Below, in pieces: positions 17,426 to 27,051 of a stretch of DNA of 64,000 bases. The notes under the pieces are model-generated. The model saw only the letters and a program-made list of their open reading frames with translations. It made no database searches and had not been told where the DNA came from. Numbering within the stretch: the stretch's first letter is position 1; every line of letters begins with the position of its first letter. The DNA is from Candidatus Paracaedibacter acanthamoebae (GTDB taxonomy: Bacteria > Pseudomonadota > Alphaproteobacteria > Paracaedibacterales > Paracaedibacteraceae), in the NCBI RefSeq assembly GCF_000742835.1, contig NZ_CP008941.1:2406037-2470036 (forward strand), read 5' to 3'. A program made the position numbers and the translations under genes.

Positions 17426-18916
17426 ATGATAGTTTTTATTAAAATTATAAGTATTTTTATTATGATTGCATTTCGCTCAGTTCTTTATTTGGTAGGCATG
17501 TTATTAAATGCGATGGCAGCAGCCATGGTCATCCCCATGGTTGCTGAGTTATTTGTCTATAAAACTCTGGGATGGGAAGAGTTTTTGTTTGGGTTTTTCC
17601 TCACCGGTGCTTTAGGGAGTCTCTTGGCTATGGCAAATAGATCTCCTGGCCGGATAGAACTTAAGGTGCGAGAAGCATTTTTAATGACGGCTTTGTGTTG
17701 GATCATCACGCCATTGTTTGCTGCTCTTCCCATTTATTGGTCTGATTTGAACTTAACCTATCTTGATTCGTGGTTTGAGGCGGTCTCTGCGATCACGACG
17801 ACTGGCTCTACAATTATTCCAGATCTGGGTAAGACCTCAAAGGGGGTACTGCTGTGGCGATCAATTTTGCAATGGTTAGGGGGTACTGGAATTATCTTGA
17901 TGGCGCTGATTATTCTACCAACTTTACGAATTGGTGGTATGCAACTGTTTCGTAGTGAGTTTTCTGATAAATCTGAAAAGATCCTGCCGCGGGTTTCTCA
18001 AATTAGTTCTGCTATTACGACCATCTATGTCTTTTTTACGGTGGCTTGTTTTTTTGCGTTATTTGTGGCGGGTATGCAGCCCTTTGATGCTTTATGCCAT
18101 GCCATGACAACAGTATCAACTGGGGGATTGTCGACTAAAAATGCCTCTCTTGCTTTTTACGATTCTCTTAGCATTGAAATAATTACGATCTTTTTTATGG
18201 TGATGGGGAGTCTTACCTTTGTTCTTTTTATTCGTTTATGGCACGGTAATGCCAGCGCGTTGCTAAAGGACTCACAAGTAAGAGCCTATCTTGGTATATT
18301 ATTTTGGTTTATTGTAATTGTCTTCTTCTGGACTTGGTCCTTTTTAGGCATGTCGGCCTCAAAAGCTTTACGCGAATCTATTTTTTCTGTTGTGTCTATG
18401 TCAACCTCCGCTGGATTTACTACCATTGATTATACCTTATGGGGCTCCTTCCCGTGTGTTCTCCTCTTATTAGTGAGTATTGTGGGTGGATGCACAGGGT
18501 CGACAGCAGGGGGTGTCAAGGTATTTCGTCTGCAAGTTCTTGTTAAAGTAACTCAAAGCCACTTACGGCAACTGCGACGGCCCCATGGCGTGTACATTCC
18601 GATTTACCAAGGTCAAAAAATTCCTGAAAGCGTTGCAAGCTCAGTTTTAACATTCACAACTCTTTACCTTTTTACAGCTTTTTGTCTCACCTCCTTATTA
18701 ACCTTATTTGATTTAGGAATGATGGATGCGTTTTCAGCATCGATTGCAGCCTTAAGTAATACAGGGCCCGGGGTAACAAAACTTGTAGGACCGACGGGAA
18801 GTCTATCCGTCCTCGATAATGGCGCTAAGCTTTTGCTAATGTTTGGGATGACTCTTGGTCGTCTTGAGCTGCTGACGATATTTGTTCTCTTAATGCCGTC
18901 GTTCTGGCGCAGCTAA
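17426..18916 (+). CDS. trkH: Trk-type potassium uptake protein TrkH
   Basis: TrkH is the membrane subunit of the TrkAH potassium channel/transporter. The 496-residue protein has four pore-loop repeats. Selectivity-filter-like segments are TTTGSTIIPDL at about residues 125-135, MTTVSTGGLSTKN at about 227-239, TSAGFTTIDY at about 331-340 and the last near LSNTGPGVTKLVG at about 446. The conserved GGCTGSTAGGVKVFR motif lies at about 355-369. Two in-frame starts exist (17426 and 17462) and neither has a strong Shine-Dalgarno. trkA is not in the window. Confidence 0.93.
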   Translation: MIVFIKIISIFIMIAFRSVLYLVGMLLNAMAAAMVIPMVAELFVYKTLGWEEFLFGFFLTGALGSLLAMANRSPGRIELKVREAFLMTALCWIITPLFAALPIYWSDLNLTYLDSWFEAVSAITTTGSTIIPDLGKTSKGVLLWRSILQWLGGTGIILMALIILPTLRIGGMQLFRSEFSDKSEKILPRVSQISSAITTIYVFFTVACFFALFVAGMQPFDALCHAMTTVSTGGLSTKNASLAFYDSLSIEIITIFFMVMGSLTFVLFIRLWHGNASALLKDSQVRAYLGILFWFIVIVFFWTWSFLGMSASKALRESIFSVVSMSTSAGFTTIDYTLWGSFPCVLLLLVSIVGGCTGSTAGGVKVFRLQVLVKVTQSHLRQLRRPHGVYIPIYQGQKIPESVASSVLTFTTLYLFTAFCLTSLLTLFDLGMMDAFSASIAALSNTGPGVTKLVGPTGSLSVLDNGAKLLLMFGMTLGRLELLTIFVLLMPSFWRS

Positions 18917-18931
18917 CTATAAAAGATTATT

Positions 18932-18951
18932 GGAAGCCCTGACGGGCTTCC
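18932..18951. terminator. Hairpin between convergent trkH and transaldolase genes
   Basis: Perfect stem GGAAGCCC-TGAC-GGGCTTCC in the 42-bp gap between convergent genes. The flanks are A/T-rich but lack a full U-tract, so it is a probable bidirectional terminator. Confidence 0.6.
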
Positions 18952-18958
18952 GGAAAAC

Positions 18959-19609
18959 TTAAATGGACAGTCCACTTTTTTTCCAATCAGCCATAAAGGC
19001 ATCGAGCCCAATATCCGTCAAATTGTGTTTATAGAGTTGACGGAATACCTTGGGGGGAATTGTGCACACATCAGCGCCCGCCTTGGCCGCCTCAAGCACA
19101 TGTTGCGGATGGCGGATAGAAGCCGCTAAAATTTCTGTATCAAACATATAGTTATCATAAACGAGTTGAATGTCACGGATCAGCTGCATTCCATCCCAGC
19201 CTTGATCATCCAAACGGCCAACAAAGGGAGAAATATAGCGTGCGCCAGCTTTAGCGGCCAGTAGGGCTTGCGGGGCTGAAAAACATAAGGTAACATTCAC
19301 GGCGATATCGTCTTCCGCTAAGGCATAGCAAGCTTTCAAGCCATCCACAGTCAGGGGTACTTTAATCACGACATTTTCATGGATCCCAGCCAATTTTTTA
19401 CCCTGTTCAATCATTCCGGCAGCATCTAAGGCAATAACTTCAGCACTGATCGGGCCATCAACGATATCGCAAATTTGGCGGATCAAATCTGTAAACTGAA
19501 TACCCTGGCTAGCCGCCAAGGATGGATTTGTTGTGACGCCATCAATTAGACCAGTTTCATTTAAGTCGCGGATTTCGTTTATATCCGCTGTATCAATAAA
19601 TATTTGCAT
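18959..19609 (-). CDS. Transaldolase / fructose-6-phosphate aldolase family protein
   Basis: This is the short (TalC/FSA-type) class I aldolase, 216 residues. It opens [13 protein letters not shown], has the [11 protein letters not shown] motif at residues 23-33 and the Schiff-base lysine in VIKVPLT (Lys83). The C-terminal [20 protein letters not shown] segment is also typical. Members act as transaldolases of the non-oxidative pentose phosphate pathway or as fructose-6-phosphate aldolases, and sequence reading cannot separate the two. In a reduced genome a transaldolase supplying sedoheptulose-7-phosphate, the substrate of GmhA encoded nearby, is a reasonable role; this is inference. Confidence 0.9.
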   Translation of the reverse strand: MQIFIDTADINEIRDLNETGLIDGVTTNPSLAASQGIQFTDLIRQICDIVDGPISAEVIALDAAGMIEQGKKLAGIHENVVIKVPLTVDGLKACYALAEDDIAVNVTLCFSAPQALLAAKAGARYISPFVGRLDDQGWDGMQLIRDIQLVYDNYMFDTEILAASIRHPQHVLEAAKAGADVCTIPPKVFRQLYKHNLTDIGLDAFMADWKKSGLSI

Positions 19610-19705
19610 AAAAAATTCTCATTTAGTTAGGGGGGTGAAACTCTAAAATGATTAAGCCACCCCAGAGCATTGATGTCAAACAGGATCTTATGGCAAAATA
19701 GGCGC

Positions 19706-21661
19706 ATGACATACCAAACAAATATATTATTGCCCGTTGCTGTTGATACAGCTTTTACTTATACCTCAGACTATGAAGTTCCGTTAGGTTCATTCGTCAG
19801 TGTGCCGTTCAGGGGACGTCAAATGATTGGCGTCGCTTGGGAGAATCAGCGTGATTACTTAGGGAAGGCAAAATCAATTAATACTGTCATTAACCTGCCG
19901 CCGCTTCCAGCAACCACGTGTGTATTTTTGAAAAAAGTTTCTGATTATACCATGACGCCGTTGGGGAATACATTACGACTCTGTTTTAATCCAGCTTTTG
20001 TTGAAGATAAAAAAATACGCAAGCCCTTAGAAATTGGTATACCCGATTTTTCACGCCAAACCGTTATTCTATCATCAGAGCAAGCGGAAGCTGCCGCTGC
20101 TATTTCTCAAGCTGTACAGGATCACACCTATAAAACCTTTTTGTTAGATGGCGTGACAGGCTCCGGAAAAACAGAAGTTTACTTAGCCGCCATTCAAACG
20201 GCATTGGAACAGGGGCAACAAGCTTTGGTATTGTTACCTGAAATTGCCTTGACCAATCAATGGCTAGATCGATTCCAACGACGCTTTGGCTGTACGCCAC
20301 TGCAATGGCATTCAACCTTAACGGAATCTCAGCGGCGTCAAACCTGGCAAGCTATTATTAAGGGAGAGGCCAAAGTCATTGTGGGAGCGCGCTCGGCTCT
20401 TTTTTTGCCCTATCCTAATTTGGGGATTATCGTCATTGATGAAGAACACGACGGCTCCTTTAAACAGGAAGAACAAATCATTTATAACGCCAGGGATATG
20501 GCCGTTTTGCGGGCGCATTGTGAGACTTGTCCTGCTGTTCTAGTTTCCGCAACGCCAGCGTTAGAGACAATCCATAATACCCAAGAAGGACGTTATACTA
20601 AATTGGTACTTCACAGTCGGCACGGGGAAGCAAGTCTTCCTCGGATTGAGACCATTGATATGCGCAAGCAGCCGCGTGGCTGGTTATCCCCTCCCTTAGT
20701 ACAAGCTTTGGAAACAACATTGGCCAAAGGGGAACAAGCTATCTTATTTCTAAATCGACGCGGTTATGCACCGTTAACGTTGTGCCATTGCTGTGGTCAT
20801 CGATTTAGTTGTCAAAACTGCAGTGCCTGGATGGTGGAACATAAACGGACAGGAAAACTGCATTGTCACCATTGCGGTTTTGAGCAGCAAACGCCCGTTC
20901 AATGTCCGGAATGTCATCAGACTGAGACGCTTATTCCTTGCGGTCCTGGCGTTGAGCGAGTTCACGAGGTTGTTGAAAAGCTTTTACCTCAAGCCCGCTG
21001 TCGCATCATTACCAGTGACGAAGTGACGTCCTTGACGAAGCTCAACGACTTAGTGGAACAAATTCGTAACCATGAAATTGATATTTTGATTGGGACCCAA
21101 ATTTTAGCGAAGGGGCATCATTTTCCTATGATCACCCTCGTTGGCGTCGTGGATGCGGATTTAGGCTTAAGTGGGGGAGACTTGCGCTGTGCCGAACGAA
21201 CCTATCAGTTGCTGCATCAGGTTTCCGGGCGGGCCGGTCGCGAAGAGCGCCCTGGCACCGTGTTGCTGCAAACTTTTCAGCCGGATCACCCTTTAATGCA
21301 AGCGATGGTGACTCAAGATCGCAATAGTTTTAATGAATTGGAGTTACAAGAACGTCAAAGTCACGCCATGCCACCATTCGGACGGCTTATTTCTGTGACG
21401 CTGGCGGCGACAAACCCGGATCTGGTGGCTCGAACGGCGCGCCATCTAGGTCAAACGGCCCCAAGACATGAGGGAATTGAATTATATGGGCCAACCCCTG
21501 CGCCCCTGTCCTTTGTTCGGGGCAAACATCGGTGGCGATTGCTTTTCAAGGCACCTAAAACAATGCCGTTGCAAAGAATTTTACAGCACTGGCTGGTAAC
21601 TCAAACCATCCCATCGTCTGTTCAGCTTATTGTTGATGTAGACCCTTATAGTTTTGTGTAG
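19706..21661 (+). CDS. priA: Primosomal replication restart helicase PriA
   Basis: PriA recognises stalled forks and reloads the replisome. The product is 651 residues from the start at 19706 (MTYQTNILLPVAVD), shorter than the roughly 730 of E. coli, with a compact N-terminal DNA-binding domain. Walker A is DGVTGSGKTEVY and the DEAH box is VIDEEHDGSFKQ. The zinc region contains CHCCGHRFSCQNC and CHHCG...CPEC. The helicase C-terminal motif is QVSGRAGREERPG. An in-frame TTG/ATG at 19670-19673 would add about 12 residues without family support. The gene is divergent from the transaldolase. Confidence 0.95.
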   Translation: MTYQTNILLPVAVDTAFTYTSDYEVPLGSFVSVPFRGRQMIGVAWENQRDYLGKAKSINTVINLPPLPATTCVFLKKVSDYTMTPLGNTLRLCFNPAFVEDKKIRKPLEIGIPDFSRQTVILSSEQAEAAAAISQAVQDHTYKTFLLDGVTGSGKTEVYLAAIQTALEQGQQALVLLPEIALTNQWLDRFQRRFGCTPLQWHSTLTESQRRQTWQAIIKGEAKVIVGARSALFLPYPNLGIIVIDEEHDGSFKQEEQIIYNARDMAVLRAHCETCPAVLVSATPALETIHNTQEGRYTKLVLHSRHGEASLPRIETIDMRKQPRGWLSPPLVQALETTLAKGEQAILFLNRRGYAPLTLCHCCGHRFSCQNCSAWMVEHKRTGKLHCHHCGFEQQTPVQCPECHQTETLIPCGPGVERVHEVVEKLLPQARCRIITSDEVTSLTKLNDLVEQIRNHEIDILIGTQILAKGHHFPMITLVGVVDADLGLSGGDLRCAERTYQLLHQVSGRAGREERPGTVLLQTFQPDHPLMQAMVTQDRNSFNELELQERQSHAMPPFGRLISVTLAATNPDLVARTARHLGQTAPRHEGIELYGPTPAPLSFVRGKHRWRLLFKAPKTMPLQRILQHWLVTQTIPSSVQLIVDVDPYSFV

Positions 21662-21692
21662 GCGTGTAAGGGTTTTCCTGATTTTACTATGA

Positions 21693-24600
21693 TTAGCCCA
21701 GCGTTGCTGCCATCAATTTTTCCATCATAGTTTTTGCTTCGATCAGATTAATCTTACCGGTTGGCAGTACGGGAATTTTCTCGATGACAAACACGCGCCG
21801 GGGCAACATTAATTCGGGATGACCGGCGGCTTTGAAAGGGCCGATTAATGTCTCTCGTTGGAGGAAGGCTGTGGTGAGCAAGATTAATTGTTCACCTCTG
21901 CGTTCATCCGGGGCGGCTAAGACCACATGGCCATAATCGGGATAAATTTTTTGCAAAGCTTCTTCGACCGCCCCCAAAGAAATCATTTCACCGGCGACCT
22001 TGGCGAACCGCTTAGCTCGGCCCTTAATAGTAACAAATCCTTGGTCATCCACGGAAACAATGTCGCCGGTATCATACCATCCTAATTGTGGGTCTTCTCC
22101 CTCAAAGAAACTGGCAGACGTCGGAACAATATGACCGGATTCTGGATCAAGGTATCCTAACATAATATTTGGACCTTTGATGATCAGACGGCCTGCATCT
22201 TCTATGCCCTCAATAGGCCGTAAATGATAACGCATCCCCGTTAAAAATCGACCAACGGTTCCCACTTTATTTAACATGGGTGTATTGATGGCCACAGCAG
22301 GAGAGGCTTCGGTTGTTCCGTACCCTTCTCTGATATGAATCCCAAATTTTTCAATCCAAATGCGGCGGGTTTCTTCGCGTAATTTTTCTGCGCCGGCGAT
22401 TACAAGTCGCATGGAATAAAAGTCATAAGGATGCGCTGAAACCGCATAACGACTTAAAAACGTATCGGTCGCAAAAAAGATCGTGGCATTAATATCATAG
22501 GCCATAACGGGAACGATGCGATAATGGAGAGGCGAAGGGTATTGGAAAACGCGGATGCCAGCCGTTAAGGGAGCAATGATGCCGCCGATTAAGCCAAAAG
22601 AATGGAAAGTTGGTAAGGCGTTTAAGATCACATCTTGGGTGGTCAAATCAATCATCGTTGTTAGCTGATAGCGGTTGGCATTTAAATTCGTATGACTTAA
22701 CGCAACAGCTTTGGGTAATCCTTCCGATCCCGATGTAAACAGGATAACAGCAGGATCATTTGCATCAATGGTTTGTTGAGATCGACGGGATGCCAATTCG
22801 GGAATAAAACTTGAGATAGCCCCCACTATTTTATTAAGAATGTTAATTTCTGATGCTAAATCCTCAAGATAGAAAATAGTAGCATGGCTTTCCAGTTGTT
22901 TCACCGTATTTTCGAGGCGAGCCAATTCAATAAACTTGCGCGACGTTAAAACTAAACGAACGCGGGCTAATTTACAGGAATGAATTAAAATAGTTGCGCC
23001 GAGCGAGAAATTAAGCATCGCCGGAACCCGCCCAAAGAGTAGTTGTGAGGTGATGCAGAGCATTGAACCAATGCTGGTAGGTAATAAGACACCAATGCGT
23101 TCCTCTTTGATCGTTTTTTTCTCAATCCACCGCCCCAGAATAAAACTGCGCATAATCAACTGGCGATAGGTCAATGGTTGGCGTTGAGTGTCTTCAACAA
23201 TTTCGCGGTTCATGCCATGAGTTTTGGCGGCATCAAAAATGGATTGAGTTACGGTTTGTTGATACGGTGAAGTATCAAACATCATGCCAACCATAATATC
23301 GTAAATTTGATTGGAAATAACGCGTCGCCGTTCTCTCCCTTTCAAGGTTTGATTAACTTCAATATGGCGGGGTGGTAGAATAGTAAGCGAAATCTTGGGG
23401 AAGAGCTTACGGTTAATTTTGCCCTGCAACCGGGAAAATAAGGAATACTGGGCCCCTTCAATGCGGATGGGGAGGATTTGCGCGCCCGACCGATCGGCAA
23501 TCATGCCGGGACCATCGAAGACTTTCATTAAGGCGCCTGTAACCGTGATCCGTCCTTCAGGGAAAATAACGCATTTATGGCCCTGTCGAATAAGCTCAAC
23601 CAATTTTTTGGTTGCCATGGGATTGGTGGGATCAACGGGTAATAAATTGATGCCCGGGCGAATGATTCGAATCCAGATGCGGTTGATGTATTGGCTCCAG
23701 ATAGCATAGCTTAATTTTTCAGGGATAAAGGCAAACAGCAGCATCGCATCAATAAAGGAAACGTGATTGGCGATAATGAGAACCCGATTCCCGGCTTTCT
23801 TAAAGTTTTCTATACCTTTCACGTCAACACGGAAAAGAATCTTGAGAATGGCCTGCATAATCAATTGCAAAAGGGATTCCGGCACTAAACTTGATAGTTT
23901 ATGCATCGCAAATAAATTTAAGAGACCAACAATCATAAAAATATGGATAATGGTAATATCCATCGCCATTAAGACCATGGTTGCAATCGATGAAATCATC
24001 ATGAAAAAGGCATTAATGACATTATTGGCAGCAATAATGCGTGAACATTTTTTAGGGTCAGACTCTGTTTGTAATAAAGCGTAAAGGGGAACAAGACTGA
24101 TACCGACTGAGGTTGCAATCATCAATAAATCAAAGCAAATTCGCCAACTATAGTTTTTACGTAAAAACTCTACAACACCAATAGCCTGGGTAAAGGGAAC
24201 TCCAAAACTGACGTACACGAGATCGAGAATAAATAAGGTTGTTGCAATGGCGCCCCAGGGAATAATGCGAGCATCAATTTGACTTCCCATGACTCGATTG
24301 CTGAGGTATGACCCGAGCCCAATTCCGCCGGCAAATAAAAATAAAAAGAAGTTGGCCACGCTTGGATTGGCACCTAATACAACTTTGCCATAAAAGGCAA
24401 TTTGAGTCAGCATGGTAACCCCAATGACCCAGAACCAGGAAATTCCCATAATACTTAAGAATATAGAGCGATCTTGAGAGGCTTCTTTGACCAGGTTAAG
24501 GGTTTCCTCTGCAATATTTTTATTAATGACGATCTGAGGGTCGGCGGGTTCAATGGCTGGCAATTTCAAGGAAATATAAAACGAAGCACAAACAGATAGG

Positions 24601-25151
24601 ACCATCACAATTCCCAGCATGGTAAATCCGCCGGACTCCACATACACTAAAAAATTGCCTAATGATGTTCCTGCTAAAATTGCTAAGAAAGTACTTCCTT
24701 CCACAAGGGCATTCGCGTTAACGATTTTATCCTTTTTTAGAATGCTCGGGATCATACTGTATTTAATGGGACCAAAAAATGTCGACTGAGTCAGCGTTAG
24801 AAATAATGTCAGTAATAAAATTGGAAAAGACTGAATCACCAATCCATAGAGAGCGATCGTAACGATCCCAACTTCACAGGCTTTTAAAAGCCGCGTGACA
24901 TACGACTTATCGTATTTATCGGCGAGTTGACCGGCCAGGCTGGAAAATAAGAAAAATGGGCTAATAGCAATACCGCTAATCAATGGGATTAATATGGCTT
25001 GGTTATAGCCTAATTTCACCCCAAACCCATAAGTCACCATAATGATTAAGGCTTGGCGGAAGAGATTGTCATGAAATGCCCCTAAGAGTTGGATCCAGAA
25101 TAAGGGACCAAATTTTTTGTCACCGATCAGATTAAAAAAATTATTATTCAT
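21693..25151 (-). CDS. aas: Fused MFS transporter / 1-acyltransferase / acyl-ACP (AMP) ligase, Aas type
   Basis: This giant protein (1152 residues from 25151, 1164 if the upstream ATG at 25187 is used) combines three modules for lysophospholipid repair. Residues 1-420 are an MFS domain like LplT, which flips lysophospholipids inward. Residues 430-640 are a PlsC-type acyltransferase with NHVSFIDAM (HX4D motif) and FPEGRIT. Residues 650-1150 are an AMP-binding acyl ligase with ILFTSGSEGLPKAVALSH, EGYGTTEASP and YDTGDIV. E. coli has LplT and Aas as separate proteins; the triple fusion is known in alphaproteobacteria. The start at 25151 has a GAG eight bases upstream, while 25187 has none in range. 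It is convergent with priA. Confidence 0.92.
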   Translation of the reverse strand: MNNNFFNLIGDKKFGPLFWIQLLGAFHDNLFRQALIIMVTYGFGVKLGYNQAILIPLISGIAISPFFLFSSLAGQLADKYDKSYVTRLLKACEVGIVTIALYGLVIQSFPILLLTLFLTLTQSTFFGPIKYSMIPSILKKDKIVNANALVEGSTFLAILAGTSLGNFLVYVESGGFTMLGIVMVLSVCASFYISLKLPAIEPADPQIVINKNIAEETLNLVKEASQDRSIFLSIMGISWFWVIGVTMLTQIAFYGKVVLGANPSVANFFLFLFAGGIGLGSYLSNRVMGSQIDARIIPWGAIATTLFILDLVYVSFGVPFTQAIGVVEFLRKNYSWRICFDLLMIATSVGISLVPLYALLQTESDPKKCSRIIAANNVINAFFMMISSIATMVLMAMDITIIHIFMIVGLLNLFAMHKLSSLVPESLLQLIMQAILKILFRVDVKGIENFKKAGNRVLIIANHVSFIDAMLLFAFIPEKLSYAIWSQYINRIWIRIIRPGINLLPVDPTNPMATKKLVELIRQGHKCVIFPEGRITVTGALMKVFDGPGMIADRSGAQILPIRIEGAQYSLFSRLQGKINRKLFPKISLTILPPRHIEVNQTLKGRERRRVISNQIYDIMVGMMFDTSPYQQTVTQSIFDAAKTHGMNREIVEDTQRQPLTYRQLIMRSFILGRWIEKKTIKEERIGVLLPTSIGSMLCITSQLLFGRVPAMLNFSLGATILIHSCKLARVRLVLTSRKFIELARLENTVKQLESHATIFYLEDLASEINILNKIVGAISSFIPELASRRSQQTIDANDPAVILFTSGSEGLPKAVALSHTNLNANRYQLTTMIDLTTQDVILNALPTFHSFGLIGGIIAPLTAGIRVFQYPSPLHYRIVPVMAYDINATIFFATDTFLSRYAVSAHPYDFYSMRLVIAGAEKLREETRRIWIEKFGIHIREGYGTTEASPAVAINTPMLNKVGTVGRFLTGMRYHLRPIEGIEDAGRLIIKGPNIMLGYLDPESGHIVPTSASFFEGEDPQLGWYDTGDIVSVDDQGFVTIKGRAKRFAKVAGEMISLGAVEEALQKIYPDYGHVVLAAPDERRGEQLILLTTAFLQRETLIGPFKAAGHPELMLPRRVFVIEKIPVLPTGKINLIEAKTMMEKLMAATLG

Positions 25152-25343
25152 ATTTTTCTCATATTTATCCAAAATATTACTAAACATTACACTGTTTTTT
25201 TGAAAAAGAAATCTCCCTTATTATGGCTTTCCTTTAAAAAAAACTAACCGTAAAAGTTCGGAAGGTTTCTTGATTGACTAGCAGCGTAAGAGAGAACACG
25301 ACGATCCTAAAGCCAACAAATATGTGATCAAAAAAGCCGCTGG

Positions 25344-26282
25344 TTAAGATAGATTTAAGAGAGCTTCTACTTTTTTGATCACCGTATTGGGCTCTAGATC
25401 GGCCAGATTCTCTGCTTGTAACCAATTGATATGAGGCTCAGGGGTAAGGGCAAAGGTTGGATCCGTTTTACCAGAAAATAGAATGAGCACAGGCGCTAAA
25501 CTGGCCGAGGCTAAATGCATAGGACCTGTGTCATTGCCAACGGCGATACAGGCATTTTTAGAAATTGTGATCAATTCTGGAAAGCTTGTTTGTCCTGTTA
25601 AATTGATAGCTTGCGGACATATTTCTTGAATCAAGCGATTATCTTCCCCCGGCCCACCGATGATAACAGGTGTAATGGTATGAGTGACTAAATATTGACA
25701 TAGAGCTGCATAATGGGATTGTGGCCATTTTTTGGCTCCATTGAACGTATTTGACGCCCCTGGCACAATCACGGCGTACTTAGACGGTAAGTTAATTTTG
25801 AGAGGGGAGCCTACATAACGCAAGTCTTGTTTTTCTAAACGGATGCCAAAGACGGCAAGGAGAGCTTGATGACGGTTAAAGGTGTTAATCCGTATTTTAG
25901 GCTCGCAGAACCGGACGGTCCCTTTGGTGGCTGAGCCCACCCATTCACTCCCACTTTTTCTGCCGCCAATCATCCTGAAAATAAAGTTGGTGCGTTGGCT
26001 CATTTGCAAATCATAAACGCGGTCAAAGTCTGATTTTAAAAATTGTTGCCGGAAGTCTAATAATTCTTTGATTTCATAAACTTTCATGCGTCTGTAGATT
26101 AAAACGTCGTCAAATAGATTTGATGCTTTCATCAATTCTACATAAGGCGCCGTGGTCATGATCGTTATATGAGCATCAGGATGATGCTGGCGAATGGCTT
26201 GAAATGCCGGAAAAGTTTGGATGATGTCGCCTAAGGCGCTAAGGCGAATAACGAGTATTTTTTTTATCGGACAATGGATCAT
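25344..26282 (-). CDS. Glycosyltransferase family 9 (ADP-heptose:LPS heptosyltransferase-like)
   Basis: GT9 enzymes transfer heptose from ADP-heptose to the LPS inner core at the cytoplasmic face of the inner membrane. The 312-residue protein has the N-terminal signature KILVIRLSALGDIIQTFPA (about residues 8-26). It also has the C-terminal donor-binding segment GNDTGPMHLASASLAPVLIL and the intermediate VIVPGAS and KWPQSHYAAL motifs. It is divergent from the gmhA-hldE-gmhB operon, which makes its likely donor. Sequence reading does not tell WaaC from WaaF or WaaQ, so no symbol is given. Confidence 0.9.
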   Translation of the reverse strand: MIHCPIKKILVIRLSALGDIIQTFPAFQAIRQHHPDAHITIMTTAPYVELMKASNLFDDVLIYRRMKVYEIKELLDFRQQFLKSDFDRVYDLQMSQRTNFIFRMIGGRKSGSEWVGSATKGTVRFCEPKIRINTFNRHQALLAVFGIRLEKQDLRYVGSPLKINLPSKYAVIVPGASNTFNGAKKWPQSHYAALCQYLVTHTITPVIIGGPGEDNRLIQEICPQAINLTGQTSFPELITISKNACIAVGNDTGPMHLASASLAPVLILFSGKTDPTFALTPEPHINWLQAENLADLEPNTVIKKVEALLNLS

Positions 26283-26431
26283 TTCTTATTCAGGCAACGA
26301 GATGTTTTTATACTAGATTTTTGAACTGGTTAAACGGTTGCGTCAACCAAATTTATATATGTATGGTAAAATTAAAAAGGAATGATTATTATACAAGATA
26401 ACCAATAAGCTACCATGGATACAGACTAACA

Positions 26432-27043
26432 ATGATTAAAACTGCCCTGACTCAAGAATTACAAAAAAGTGTCGATCTTTTTAAGACGCTTCTCAATGAT
26501 AACCGGACGGACGAGCAAGTGACAGTAATTGTTGAAGTGATTATTGATGCCTTGCAAAAAGGCAAAAAGATTTTGTTTTGCGGTAATGGTGGTAGTGCCG
26601 CGGATGCGCAGCATTTGGCGGCTGAATTCGTTAGCCGATTTTCTTTCGATCGTCCTGCCTTAAAGGCAATTGCTTTGACAGTTGATACCTCGGCCCTGAC
26701 AGCGATCGCCAATGATTATAGCTATGATTATGTGTTTGCCCGTCAGGTCGAAGCTTTGGCCAATCCAGGCGATGTTGTTGTTGGTATTTCAACTTCGGGG
26801 AAAAGTAAAAATGTTTTAGCTGCTCTTAAAACGGCCAAAGAAAAACAAGCTATTACTATTGGGTTCCTGGGACAAGATGGATGTGATATCGGCCAAATGG
26901 TGGATCACCAGCTCAATATTCCTTCCAAGGAAACGCCTAAAATTCAAGAAGGTCATATTACAATTGGCCATATCGTCTGTGCAATTGTTGAGCGTCAATT
27001 ATTCAGTTTATTACACGCAGAACATCATATGCATGTCGCCTAG
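26432..27043 (+). CDS. gmhA: Sedoheptulose-7-phosphate isomerase
   Basis: GmhA converts sedoheptulose-7-phosphate to D-glycero-D-manno-heptose-7-phosphate, step 1 of ADP-heptose synthesis. The 203-residue SIS-domain protein has FCGNGGSAADAQHLAAEF (about residues 50-67), the SxSGKS-type phosphate loop (GISTSGKSKNV) and the C-terminal IQEGHITIGHIVC segment with the conserved Glu and His. It starts an operon with hldE eight bases downstream. Upstream, TTGCGT and TATGGT spaced 18 bases apart are a weak promoter candidate. Confidence 0.95.
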   Translation: MIKTALTQELQKSVDLFKTLLNDNRTDEQVTVIVEVIIDALQKGKKILFCGNGGSAADAQHLAAEFVSRFSFDRPALKAIALTVDTSALTAIANDYSYDYVFARQVEALANPGDVVVGISTSGKSKNVLAALKTAKEKQAITIGFLGQDGCDIGQMVDHQLNIPSKETPKIQEGHITIGHIVCAIVERQLFSLLHAEHHMHVA

Positions 27044-27051
27044 GAGATCAT

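Noticed and set aside
19648..19701. 17-codon leader-like frame (MIKPPQSIDVK...) before priA
   Set aside because: It has a passable Shine-Dalgarno but no regulatory feature such as repeated codons or a terminator hairpin.
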